Origin: Rhizobiales bacterium GAS188
GTDB taxonomy: Bacteria > Pseudomonadota > Alphaproteobacteria > Rhizobiales > Beijerinckiaceae
Direction of reading: 5' to 3'
Length of the DNA: 64,000 bases
Assembly (NCBI GenBank): GCA_900104855.1
Contig: FNSS01000001.1
Coordinates: 5,456,001 to 5,520,000 of the forward strand
Positions within the stretch are counted from its first letter, which is position 1, and each line of letters opens with the position of its first letter. This document shows positions 9,072 through 16,801 of the stretch, in pieces. Below the pieces are notes generated by a model. That model was not told where the DNA came from, did not search any database, and worked only from the letters and a program-made list of their open reading frames with translations. A program made the translations under genes and the position numbers.

Positions 9072-11765
9072 ATGGCCCAGGCCGATTCCAAACGCGGCGA
9101 GCGCCCGGATCCGGATGCTCTCCTCGCCCTCGTCAAGAGCGAGGGGCGGGGCAAGCTGAAGGTGTTCCTCGGCGCCGCCCCCGGCGTTGGCAAGACCTAT
9201 GCCATGCTGTCGGGCGCCAAGCAGGCGGCGCGCGAGGGGGTGGACGTGGTGATCGGCCTCGTCGAGACGCATGGCCGGAGCGAGACCGCAGCCCTCATTG
9301 CCGGGCTCGAGATGTTGCCGCAGCGCAATGTCGAATATCGCGGCCGCATCATCCAGGAATTCGACATCGACGCGGCCCTCAAGCGCCGTCCGAAGCTCGT
9401 CATCGTCGATGAGCTCGCCCATACCAACGCGCCCGAAAGCCGCCATCCCAAGCGCTATCAGGACATCGAGGAGCTGATCGCGGCCGGCATCGATGTGTGG
9501 ACCGCGGTCAATATCCAGCATCTCGAGAGCCTGTCGGACGTGGTGTCGACCATCACCGGCGTCAGCATCCGCGAGACCGTGCCCGACACGGTGGTCGAGA
9601 AGGCCGACGAGGTGGTGGTCGTCGACATCACGCCCGCCGAGCTCATCCAGAGGCTGAAGGACGGCAAGGTCTATCTGCCGGAGAACGCCAAGCGGGCAGC
9701 CGATAATTTCTTCAAGCCCGGCAACCTCACGGCGCTGCGCGAGCTGGCGCTGCGCCGCACCGCCGACCGGGTGGACGACCAGATGGTCGTCTATCTGCGT
9801 CAGAACGCCATCGAGGGACCGTGGCCGGCCGCCGAGCGCATCCTGGTCTGCGTCGGCACCGATCCCTTGTCGGAGACGGTGGTGCGGGCCGCGAGCCGCC
9901 TCGCGAGCGGGCTCAACGCCTCCTGGATCGCGGTGCATCTCAGCCGCTCGGATTTCGAGGAGACGAGCTACCGGGCCCTGAAGCGGATCGACGATGCCAT
10001 GCGGCTCGCCGAGCGCCTCGGCGCCGAGATGACACGGCTCACCGCCAAACATCTCCCGGACGAGCTGTTGCGCTATGCGCGGCGCGAGAACGTCACGCAG
10101 ATCGTGCTCGGCCGTTCGGCGGCCCATTGGTTCGCGCGCCTGCGCGGGCGCTCGCTGCCGGAGGAGATCGTGCGCCGCGCTTCCGGCATCGCGGTCCATA
10201 TCGTCACCTCGGACCAGGAAGCGCCGCGCCGCAGCTTCGCCCACCTTTGGCCGCGCCTGTCGACGCTCGCGGGGGTCGTGCCGTTCCTGTCGGTCGCCGC
10301 AGCGGTCGGCATCGGGATGATCGCCTCGCACTTCATGGTGCTCCCCAACCTGTCGATGATCTTCCTCACCGCCGTGCTGTTCTGCGCCGTGAGCTACGGC
10401 GCCTGGTCGGCGATCATCGCGGCGGTGCTGTCCTTCCTCGCCTATAATTTCTTCTTCATCGAGCCGGTCTACACGCTCACCGTCGCAGAGCCGCATGAGC
10501 TCTTCGCGCTGCTCATCTTCCTCTTGGTCGCGGTGCTCACAGGCGGGCTCGCCGGCCGGGTGCGCGAGCAGTCGGATGCCGCGGCGAGCCGGGTCGTCGC
10601 CACGCAATCGCTTTACGATTTCTCACGCAAGCTCTCGGCCATCGCCAGCCTCGACGATGTGCTCTGGGTGGTGGTGTCGCATGTCGCGAAATCGGTGAAT
10701 GGCGGCGCACTGGTGCTGCTGGGCAAGGGCGAGGAGCTCGACCTCAGCGCCGCCTTGCCGCCCGAGGACAATCTGGGGCCAAGCGAATGGGCGGCCGCAC
10801 GCTGGGCGGCGACGCGCGGCGAGAGCGCGGGCTGGCGCACCGCCACCTTGCCGAACGCCCAGTTCCAGTTTCGGCCGCTGCGCACCTCGCGCGGCATCCT
10901 CGGCGTCATCGGCGTCAGGGCGGCCGATACGAAGAGCGACCTCTCGGACGATACCGACCGGGCCCTCTCGGCCTTGATCGACCAGGCGGCGGTCGCCATC
11001 GAGCGAACCCAGCTGGTCGACGAGGCGTCGCGCGCCGAGGCCGCCGTCGAGAGCGAGAGGCTGCGCGGCGCGCTCCTGTCCTCGCTGTCGCATGATTTGC
11101 GCACGCCTTTGTCGTCCATCATGGGCGCGGTGACGAGCTTGCGGCAACTCGGCGACAAGATGCCGGCCGCTTCGCGCCGCGACCTCCTGATCACCATCGA
11201 GGAGGAGACGGCGCGCCTGTCGCGCTTCGTCTCGAACCTCCTCGACATGACGCGCCTCGAAGCCGGCGCCGTCAGCGTCAAGCGCGATCTCGTGGACGCA
11301 GGAGACACGGTGCGCAACGCCGTAGCGCATGCGCGGGCGAATTTTCCGACCCGGCCGATCGAGGTATCGGTCGCCGCCGACCTGCCGCTCGTCAGGGGCG
11401 ATGCGACCTTGCTGGAACAAGTGGTCTTCAACCTTCTCGACAATGCCGACAAATATGTGCCGCACGGCCTGCCCACAATGGTTTCGGTGAGCGCGGCCGC
11501 CCGCAAGGTCACGATCGCCGTGACCGATCGCGGGCCGGGGATCCCGCAGGCCGAGCTCGAGCGGGTGTTCGAGAAATTCCACCGGGTCGCGCATGGCGAT
11601 GGGCGCCCCGCCGGCACCGGTCTCGGCCTGTCGATCTGTCGGGGCCTGATCGCCGCCATGGACGGAAGCATAAGGGCGGAGAGCCCGGTCGGCGACGGCA
11701 AGGGCACGCGCATCGTCGTCGAGCTGCCCGCAGCCGAGGCGGCGCAGGACCGGTTGGCGTCGTGA
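9072..11765 (+). CDS. kdpD: osmosensitive K+ channel sensor histidine kinase KdpD
   Basis: This is an 897-residue inner-membrane kinase. The N-terminal KdpD domain has a Walker-A motif GAAPGVGKT (about 33-41) and DELAHTNAPESRHPKRYQD. A universal-stress-protein-like domain follows, ending near 375. Four closely spaced transmembrane helices (about 395-495) precede a GAF-like region. The HisKA motif SLSHDLRTPLSS carries the phosphorylated His near residue 674, and the ATPase domain has NLLDNADKY and GTGLGLSIC. It phosphorylates KdpE when K+ is low. The upstream IS means it may need a promoter from the IS or the repeat region instead of kdpFABC readthrough. Confidence 0.96.
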   Translation: MAQADSKRGERPDPDALLALVKSEGRGKLKVFLGAAPGVGKTYAMLSGAKQAAREGVDVVIGLVETHGRSETAALIAGLEMLPQRNVEYRGRIIQEFDIDAALKRRPKLVIVDELAHTNAPESRHPKRYQDIEELIAAGIDVWTAVNIQHLESLSDVVSTITGVSIRETVPDTVVEKADEVVVVDITPAELIQRLKDGKVYLPENAKRAADNFFKPGNLTALRELALRRTADRVDDQMVVYLRQNAIEGPWPAAERILVCVGTDPLSETVVRAASRLASGLNASWIAVHLSRSDFEETSYRALKRIDDAMRLAERLGAEMTRLTAKHLPDELLRYARRENVTQIVLGRSAAHWFARLRGRSLPEEIVRRASGIAVHIVTSDQEAPRRSFAHLWPRLSTLAGVVPFLSVAAAVGIGMIASHFMVLPNLSMIFLTAVLFCAVSYGAWSAIIAAVLSFLAYNFFFIEPVYTLTVAEPHELFALLIFLLVAVLTGGLAGRVREQSDAAASRVVATQSLYDFSRKLSAIASLDDVLWVVVSHVAKSVNGGALVLLGKGEELDLSAALPPEDNLGPSEWAAARWAATRGESAGWRTATLPNAQFQFRPLRTSRGILGVIGVRAADTKSDLSDDTDRALSALIDQAAVAIERTQLVDEASRAEAAVESERLRGALLSSLSHDLRTPLSSIMGAVTSLRQLGDKMPAASRRDLLITIEEETARLSRFVSNLLDMTRLEAGAVSVKRDLVDAGDTVRNAVAHARANFPTRPIEVSVAADLPLVRGDATLLEQVVFNLLDNADKYVPHGLPTMVSVSAAARKVTIAVTDRGPGIPQAELERVFEKFHRVAHGDGRPAGTGLGLSICRGLIAAMDGSIRAESPVGDGKGTRIVVELPAAEAAQDRLAS

Positions 11766-11910
11766 ACGGCGAATAGCGAGTGGCGAATAGCGAGTGGCGA
11801 ATAGCGAGTAGCGAGTAGTGAGTTGTGAATGAAGGCTAGCGTTCTGCAATATCGGTGTTCGCTATATTTTCTCTATTCTCTATTCGCTATTCGCCACTCG
11901 CTACTCGCCC
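11766..11910. repeat. tandem and inverted GCGAATAGCGAGT-type repeat between kdpD and kdpE
   Basis: Directly after the kdpD stop, the 14-mer GGCGAATAGCGAGT is repeated about three times and then degenerates to GCGAGTAGTGAGTTG (to ~11827). Its inverse, ATTCGCTATTCGCCACTCGC, appears at ~11881-11900. The two blocks can pair into a long hairpin enclosing about 50 bp. It sits inside the kdpDE unit, where it could attenuate or stabilise the transcript. Confidence 0.75.
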
Positions 11911-11932
11911 TTAATTGAAACGAGTATCAAGC

Positions 11933-12631
11933 GTGAACAGCTCCACCACCACCATCCTCGTCGTCGATGACGAGCCGCAGATCCAGCGCTTCCTGAAACC
12001 GAGCCTCGAGGCTGCCGGCTACAAGCCGATCATGGCGATGACCGGCGGCGAGGCCTTGAAGCTCATCGCGACGCGCGCGCCCGATGTCGTCGTCCTCGAT
12101 CTCGGCCTGCCGGACATGGACGGCAAGGACGTCATCAAGGGTGTCAGGGAATGGTCGCAAGTGCCGATCATCGTGCTGTCGGCCCGCGATCGCGAGGGCG
12201 AGAAGATCGCGGCGCTCGATCTCGGCGCCGATGATTATGTGAGCAAGCCCTTCGGCATCGGCGAGCTGATGGCGCGCATCCGCACCTTGCTGCGGCATCA
12301 CAGCCGCGAGGAGGGCGAGACCACGGTCTTCGAATCGCAAGGGCTGGTGGTCGACACGCTCGCCCATACGGTCATGCGCAATGGCGAGGCGCTGCGCCTG
12401 ACGCCCAAGGAATATGACGTGCTGCAGCTCCTGGTGCGCAATGCCGGGCGCGTCCTGACGCACCGGCAGATCCTGCAGGCGGTGTGGGGGCCGGCCAATG
12501 TCGAGGACACGCAATATCTGCGCGTCTTCGTCGGGCGCCTGCGCCAGAAGATCGAAGCCGAGCCCGCCCTGCCGCAACTGATCGTCACCGAGCCCGGCGT
12601 CGGCTATCGCTTCAAGGCGATGCCGGATTGA
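11933..12631 (+). CDS. kdpE: two-component response regulator KdpE
   Basis: This 232-residue OmpR/PhoB-family regulator has the receiver acidic pair in VVDDEPQ, the phosphoacceptor Asp near residue 56 in VVLDLGLPDMDG, and Lys in DYVSKPFGIGEL. The C-terminal winged helix has LTPKEYDVLQLLVRNAGRVLTHRQIL. GTG 11933 was chosen because the receiver domain begins within a few residues; a TTG at 11915 is possible, and neither has a good ribosome site. It activates kdpFABC in response to KdpD. Confidence 0.95.
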   Translation: MNSSTTTILVVDDEPQIQRFLKPSLEAAGYKPIMAMTGGEALKLIATRAPDVVVLDLGLPDMDGKDVIKGVREWSQVPIIVLSARDREGEKIAALDLGADDYVSKPFGIGELMARIRTLLRHHSREEGETTVFESQGLVVDTLAHTVMRNGEALRLTPKEYDVLQLLVRNAGRVLTHRQILQAVWGPANVEDTQYLRVFVGRLRQKIEAEPALPQLIVTEPGVGYRFKAMPD

Positions 12632-12639
12632 GGGGGGCC

Positions 12640-13038
12640 TCAAGCCCGCGAATGCGCGAAGAAGACCTTGCTGGCGATCCTCCACTCGGTTCCGGTCTCG
12701 AGCAGCACGAAGAAATCCGTGTAGCGCGTGCCGCGCCAGTTCTCGGCTTCGAGACGCGCCATTGCGGCCGATCCCGAGTGCTCGATGGTCACCACCCGCG
12801 CCGCGAGGCCGGCGGCCGGTCCGCCTTTGTCGATCAAGGCGCAGAACTCCGGCAAGGTCCAATCGACCGGCTTGCCGCCATAGCTGCCGCGGATATGCGC
12901 GCTTTCGAGGAAAGCTCTGCGCATGAGCGCGCTGTCGCCGCCGCGCGCACCATCGATATAATGTTGCAGCGTCGCCGAGATCGCCTCGAAGATCGCAAAG
13001 CTCGTGTCTTCATCGTGCCTGGTGACGGTCCCGGTCAT
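12640..13038 (-). CDS. NTF2-like (lumazine-binding/SnoaL type) protein
   Basis: This 132-residue protein has a single NTF2-like fold pattern: an N-terminal helix with YIDGARGGDSALMRRAF, the segment SAHIRGSYGGKPVDW, and terminal strands ARLEAENWRGTRYTDFFVLL and WRIASKVFF. It matches the putative lumazine-binding protein family, usually of unknown function. The start at 13038 was chosen because AGGGAG lies just upstream; the longer frame to 13116 adds an unlikely N-terminus. It is convergent with kdpE, with only 8 bp between the stops. Confidence 0.7.
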   Translation of the reverse strand: MTGTVTRHDEDTSFAIFEAISATLQHYIDGARGGDSALMRRAFLESAHIRGSYGGKPVDWTLPEFCALIDKGGPAAGLAARVVTIEHSGSAAMARLEAENWRGTRYTDFFVLLETGTEWRIASKVFFAHSRA

Positions 13039-13215
13039 CTTTTCGCTCCCTGAATGAACGCCTTGGCTGCACCGATCATGGCCCAGAAGCTGCGCCTCAC
13101 CCATGCCATGTTGCAAGGCGGTCTCGCCGCGCAGGCATGAGACTGAGCAGGTTTGGCCTCAAGGCTGGCTCCCGCGGCTGTTTCAAGACATATTGCCAAA
13201 GCCAAACTGCCAAAT

Positions 13216-13306
13216 CACCAGGGGGAGCCGTGTGCGGCTGAGAGGTCCCGGCGACGGGACGACCCCTAGAACCTGATCCGGGTCATGCCGGCGTAGGAAT
13301 GGGGTC
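13216..13306 (+). ncRNA. thiamine pyrophosphate (TPP) riboswitch, THI element
   Basis: The conserved TPP-aptamer blocks are in order: GGGGGAGCC, then CGGCTGAGAGG (the CUGAGA pyrimidine-sensing loop), a variable hairpin GTCCCGGCGACGGGAC, CCCCTAGAACCTGATCCGG, and GTCATGCCGGCGTAGGAA. GGGGG/CCCCT forms P2, CCGG pairs with CCGG in P4, and CCA/TGG close P1. All key ligand-pocket motifs (CTGAGA, ACCTGATC, GCGTAGGAA) are present. It precedes an EamA transporter, so that gene should be repressed by intracellular TPP. Confidence 0.95.
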
Positions 13307-13311
13307 GATCC

Positions 13312-13401
13312 ATGTCTCGTCGTTTCCTTGCGGCGCCACGCCGCGCCAGGGCAAGAGCCGCAACCGCCCTTCAATCGCCTGCGAATCTGGACAGGCAATG
13401 A
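13312..13401 (+). CDS. possible leader ORF between riboswitch and transporter
   Basis: An ATG six bases after the TPP aptamer opens a 29-codon frame (MSRRFLAAPRRARARAAT at its start). Its TGA overlaps the transporter start codon as ATGA (13398-13401). The product is very Arg/Ala-rich and has no motif. The exact ATGA overlap suggests translational coupling, so the riboswitch could control translation of this leader and thereby the transporter. It may also be chance. Confidence 0.35.
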   Translation: MSRRFLAAPRRARARAATALQSPANLDRQ

Positions 13402-14234
13402 CTCCCGCCGTGATCGGGCTCGCGCTGTTTGCGGCGGTGCTGCACGCGGCGTGGAACGCGGTTCTGCGGAGTGGTGCCGACAGGCTTTGGTCGGTCACGA
13501 TCATGAGCTTCGCGACGACGCTCGTTGCCATCCCATTTGCCGTCATGCTGCCGCTCCCTTCCGCTCCGAGCTGGCCGTATCTGATGCTCTCATCGGCGTT
13601 GCAGGTCGGCTACAGCGTCTTCCTGGTCTATGCCTATCGATATGGCGAGCTGGGGCAAGTCTATCCCATCGTCCGAGGCAGTGTGCCGCTGCTGGTGACG
13701 GTCGGTGGCTTCCTGCTGGCGGACCAGCGTCCGAGCGCGCTCTCGCTATCGGGCGTCGTCCTTGTCGCGCTCGGCATCATGAGCCTTGCTCTCGACAGGC
13801 CGAGGGCTGGCGCCAAATCGATCGTGTTGGCATTGGTCACGGGCCTGTTCATCGCGAGCTACATCACGGCCGATGGCATCGGTGTCCGGCTCTCCAGGGA
13901 TCCGCGTGCCTACGCCACCTGGATTTTCCTGATCTACGGCGCCCTCATGCCGATGACCTTCATTGCCTTTCGGGGGAAACCCAGGCTCGATGTGCTGTCA
14001 TCGGAGACGCTGAAAGCGCTGGCCGGTGGCGTGATTTCACTCATCGCCTATGTGGCGGTCATCTCGGCGCTGGCGCTTGGCCCACTTGGCCCGATCTCGG
14101 CATTGCGAGAAACCAGCGTTGTCTTCGCGGTATTGATCGGCCGGCTCTTTCTCGGCGAAGCCTTGACGCTACGCCGCCTTGCCGCCTGCGCCGTGGTTGC
14201 CTTGGGCGCATCCTGCTTGGGATACCATCCCTGA
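13398..14234 (+). CDS. EamA/DMT-superfamily transporter under TPP riboswitch control
   Basis: This 278-residue membrane protein has ten predicted helices in two EamA repeats, seen from AVIGLALFAAVLHAAWNAVL through AVVALGASCLGYH. The second repeat ends with the typical PLGPISALRETSVVFAVLIGRLFLGE pattern. The family moves metabolites across the inner membrane. ATG 13398 follows ACAGG and overlaps the leader stop. The upstream TPP riboswitch makes thiamine, a thiamine precursor or a related heterocycle the likely substrate. The substrate is inference; family and regulation are visible. Confidence 0.85.
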   Translation: MTPAVIGLALFAAVLHAAWNAVLRSGADRLWSVTIMSFATTLVAIPFAVMLPLPSAPSWPYLMLSSALQVGYSVFLVYAYRYGELGQVYPIVRGSVPLLVTVGGFLLADQRPSALSLSGVVLVALGIMSLALDRPRAGAKSIVLALVTGLFIASYITADGIGVRLSRDPRAYATWIFLIYGALMPMTFIAFRGKPRLDVLSSETLKALAGGVISLIAYVAVISALALGPLGPISALRETSVVFAVLIGRLFLGEALTLRRLAACAVVALGASCLGYHP

Positions 14235-14349
14235 TGCGGAGCGGGGGCTGTGCGAGGCTGAAGCTCCGATCCCGATCCCCAGGCAATGTCCGGACTCGAC
14301 TCCGACGCGACCGTTGGCTGACCCGAATTGACTACAGCTGCCTTTGGGA

Positions 14350-14462
14350 CGGAGGAAGAAGGATGGCCTCTTGGCCGTTCCGGACGTGCTCCAATGACAC
14401 AGCGTTGCGGCAATATGCTATGCAGGCCTCGGCGCAAAGCGTGGTCAGCCTGGGGAAGGCAC
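14350..14462 (+). repeat. conserved leader upstream of PF04392-type binding-protein gene (copy 1)
   Basis: DNA just before the 14463 gene matches the leader of the related gene at 59741. Shared blocks include TTCCGGACGTG, CAATATGCTATGCA, CGGCGCAAAGCGTGGTC and AGCCTGG.GAAGGCA.ATGAG. Spacing differs by 2 nt and other indels not divisible by three, so conservation is at the DNA or RNA level, not as an N-terminal peptide. It is probably a dispersed promoter/leader unit that moved with the gene family. Confidence 0.5.
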
Positions 14463-15449
14463 ATGAGGCGACGAGATCTCATCACGCTTCTTGGCGGCGC
14501 GGTCGCGTGGCCGCTCGCGGCGCGCGCGCAGGCCGACCGGATGCGGCGCATCGGCGTGCTGATGGGGTATGCTGAGAGCGACCGGGAAGGGCAGGCCAAT
14601 ATCGCGGCCTTCCAGGGGGGACTCCAGAAGCTCGGGTGGACGGAAGGCCGCAACATCCGGATCGACGCTCGCTGGGCGGCGGCCGACGCGGATTTGATGC
14701 AACGATTCGCGAAGGAGCTCGTCGCGCTACAGCCCGACCTCATCCTTGCGCAAAACACACCCACCACTGCGGTGATGCTGCAACAAACGCGCACCATCCC
14801 TATCGTTTTCGCGAATGTTTCCGATCCGGTCGGCAGCGGCTTCGTCACGAGCCGGGCGCGGCCGGGCGGCAACGTCACCGGCTTCATCGATATGGAGGGC
14901 TCGATCGCCGGCAAGTGGCTGGAGCTGCTAAAGGAGGTCGCGCCGCGCATCGCCCGGGTCGCCTTCTTGTTCAACCCGGTAACGGCGCCGTTCGCCGAAT
15001 ATTACTTGACCCCCTTCAAAGCCGCCGCTGCGTCCTTAGCAGTGGAGGCAATCGCAGCACCCGTTCGCGACACGTTCGAGCTCGAATCCGTAGTTGCCGC
15101 GCACGCCGGCGAGCCGAATAGTGGCCTTATCGTCATGCCGGAGGCCTTCATGAACGTGCATCGCGCGGAGGTCACCTCGCTGGCGGCTCACTATCGCCTC
15201 CCTGCCGTCTATCCGCGCCGTTTCTTCGCCGAGCTCGGCGGCCTGCTGTCCTACGGAAATGACCAGAGCGATAATTTTCGCCGCGCGGCGACTTATGTCG
15301 ATCGCATCCTGCATAGCGCCAAACCGAACGAGCTTCCCATCCAGACCCCAGTCGAGTTCGAGCTGGTGATCAATCTCAAGACCGCGAAGGCGCTCGATCT
15401 CGACGTGCCGCCTTCGCTGCTCGCCCGCGCCGACGAGGTGATCGAATGA
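14463..15449 (+). CDS. ABC transporter substrate-binding protein (PF04392 type), orphan
   Basis: This 328-residue periplasmic protein starts with the twin-arginine-like signal MRRRDLITLLGGAVAWPLAARAQA. It then has the family pattern RIGVLMGY, AFQGGLQKLGWTEGRNI, IPIVFANVSDPVGSGFV, SRARPGGNVTG, and a C-terminal ELVINLKTAKALDLDVPPSL. Start ATG 14463 sits directly at the signal peptide. No permease or ATPase gene adjoins it. Such orphan proteins are numerous in Bradyrhizobium-like genomes and their ligands are mostly unknown. Three related loci lie at 59741, 60962 and 62060. Confidence 0.85.
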   Translation: MRRRDLITLLGGAVAWPLAARAQADRMRRIGVLMGYAESDREGQANIAAFQGGLQKLGWTEGRNIRIDARWAAADADLMQRFAKELVALQPDLILAQNTPTTAVMLQQTRTIPIVFANVSDPVGSGFVTSRARPGGNVTGFIDMEGSIAGKWLELLKEVAPRIARVAFLFNPVTAPFAEYYLTPFKAAAASLAVEAIAAPVRDTFELESVVAAHAGEPNSGLIVMPEAFMNVHRAEVTSLAAHYRLPAVYPRRFFAELGGLLSYGNDQSDNFRRAATYVDRILHSAKPNELPIQTPVEFELVINLKTAKALDLDVPPSLLARADEVIE

Positions 15450-15601
15450 GGAAAGAGCGCACGCCCCTCATTCAAGCCGCGTGAGCGAAATGACCGCTCT
15501 CCACCCCGGATACGCAAGGTGCCTGACAACGCCTCGCCTTGGCGATAGACATCGGGGCCGGCCCCAAAGGGTGCGGCCTCGCGGCATTGGCTAGGATCAT
15601 G

Positions 15602-16576
15602 ATGATGGATGCGAAGGCGCTTACCGCATATGCAGGCTACACCCTTCGCGATGCCGCCATTGCGGAGCTCCCGAACCATTATCGCGGCAAGGTCAGGGAC
15701 AATTACGATCTGCCCGATGGGCGCCGCATCCTGATCGCCAGCGACCGCCTGAGCGCCTTCGACAGGATCCTCGCGGCGATCCCCTTCAAGGGCCAGGTGC
15801 TCACAGGCACTGCGCGCTTCTGGTTCGAGGAGACGCGCGACATCTGCCCGAACCATGTGCTCGATTATCCCGATCCTAATGTGGTGGTGGGGCAAAGGCT
15901 CGATATCCTGCCCGTCGAGATCGTGGTGCGCAATTACCTTGCGGGCACGACCGCGACCTCGATCCTGACGCTCTACGAGGCAGGCGAGAGGGAGATGTAC
16001 GGAATTCGCCTGCCGGACGGCCTGCGAGCCAACCAGAAGCTGCCCGCGCCGATCATCACGCCAACCTCCAAGGCGTTCGACGGCGGCCATGACGAGCCGC
16101 TGACGCCCGACGCCATCCTGGCGGGCGGGCTGGTGACGGCGCCGCAATGGCGCGAGCTCTGCGACTATGCGCTGGCGCTGTTCGCGCGCGGCGAGGCCGT
16201 GGCGCGGGAGCGCGGCCTGATCCTGGTCGACACCAAATACGAGTTCGGCACGGACAAGCAGGGCCGCGTCGTCCTTGCCGACGAGATCCATACGCCCGAT
16301 TCGAGCCGCTATTGGCGCGCCGCGAGCTATGAGGACCGCTTGGCGGAGGCCGAGAAGCCCGAGAGCTTCGACAAGGATTTCGTGCGCAACTGGGTCGTGG
16401 CGCGCTGCGATCCCTATAAGGATCCGATTCCCGAAATCCCCGCCGAGGTCGTGCTGGCGACGGCCGGCGTCTATATCGAGGCCTTCGAGACCATCACAGG
16501 CGAGACCTTCCGCCTGCCCGAGACGCAACGGCCCATCCTCGAGCGCATCCGCGAGAAGCTGGCGCCGTATTTTTGA
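15602..16576 (+). CDS. purC: phosphoribosylaminoimidazole-succinocarboxamide synthase
   Basis: This is a 324-residue SAICAR synthetase of purine biosynthesis, which joins CAIR and aspartate using ATP. Diagnostic motifs are [11 protein letters not shown], the nucleotide region [16 protein letters not shown], the segment [34 protein letters not shown], and KDFVRNWV. The length matches the longer, yeast-like bacterial form. Three consecutive ATGs (15599, 15602, 15605) follow TAGGA; 15602 was chosen by spacing. It stands alone, not next to other pur genes. Confidence 0.93.
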   Translation: MMDAKALTAYAGYTLRDAAIAELPNHYRGKVRDNYDLPDGRRILIASDRLSAFDRILAAIPFKGQVLTGTARFWFEETRDICPNHVLDYPDPNVVVGQRLDILPVEIVVRNYLAGTTATSILTLYEAGEREMYGIRLPDGLRANQKLPAPIITPTSKAFDGGHDEPLTPDAILAGGLVTAPQWRELCDYALALFARGEAVARERGLILVDTKYEFGTDKQGRVVLADEIHTPDSSRYWRAASYEDRLAEAEKPESFDKDFVRNWVVARCDPYKDPIPEIPAEVVLATAGVYIEAFETITGETFRLPETQRPILERIREKLAPYF

Positions 16577-16588
16577 GGGGGCACTTTA

Positions 16589-16781
16589 CCTTCTCCCGCC
16601 CTTTCCGCGGGAGAAGGTGCCCGAACGCAGTGAGGGCGGATGAGGGAGGCCGGTGAAGCGCTCGACCGCCCCTTAGGCGGTGAAGCGCCAGACCGCCCCT
16701 TAGGCGGTGAAGCGCCAGACCGCCCCTCACCCGCCTCGACTGCGTCTCGGCACCCTCTCCCGCGAAAAGGGCGGGAGAGGG
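16589..16781. repeat. palindromic REP-like element with internal 27-bp tandem repeat
   Basis: The outer hairpins are CCTTCTCCCGC/GCGGGAGAAGG (16589-16617) and CCCTCTCCCGC/GCGGGAGAGGG (16753-16781). Between them, a 27-mer starting GTGAAGCGCCAGACCGCCCC is repeated three times (16653-16733). It lies between purC and the oxidoreductase stop and may end both convergent transcripts. It is the fullest copy of the dispersed family. Confidence 0.85.
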
Positions 16782-16801
16782 AAGAGCGCGCCCGGCGCCT
16801 C

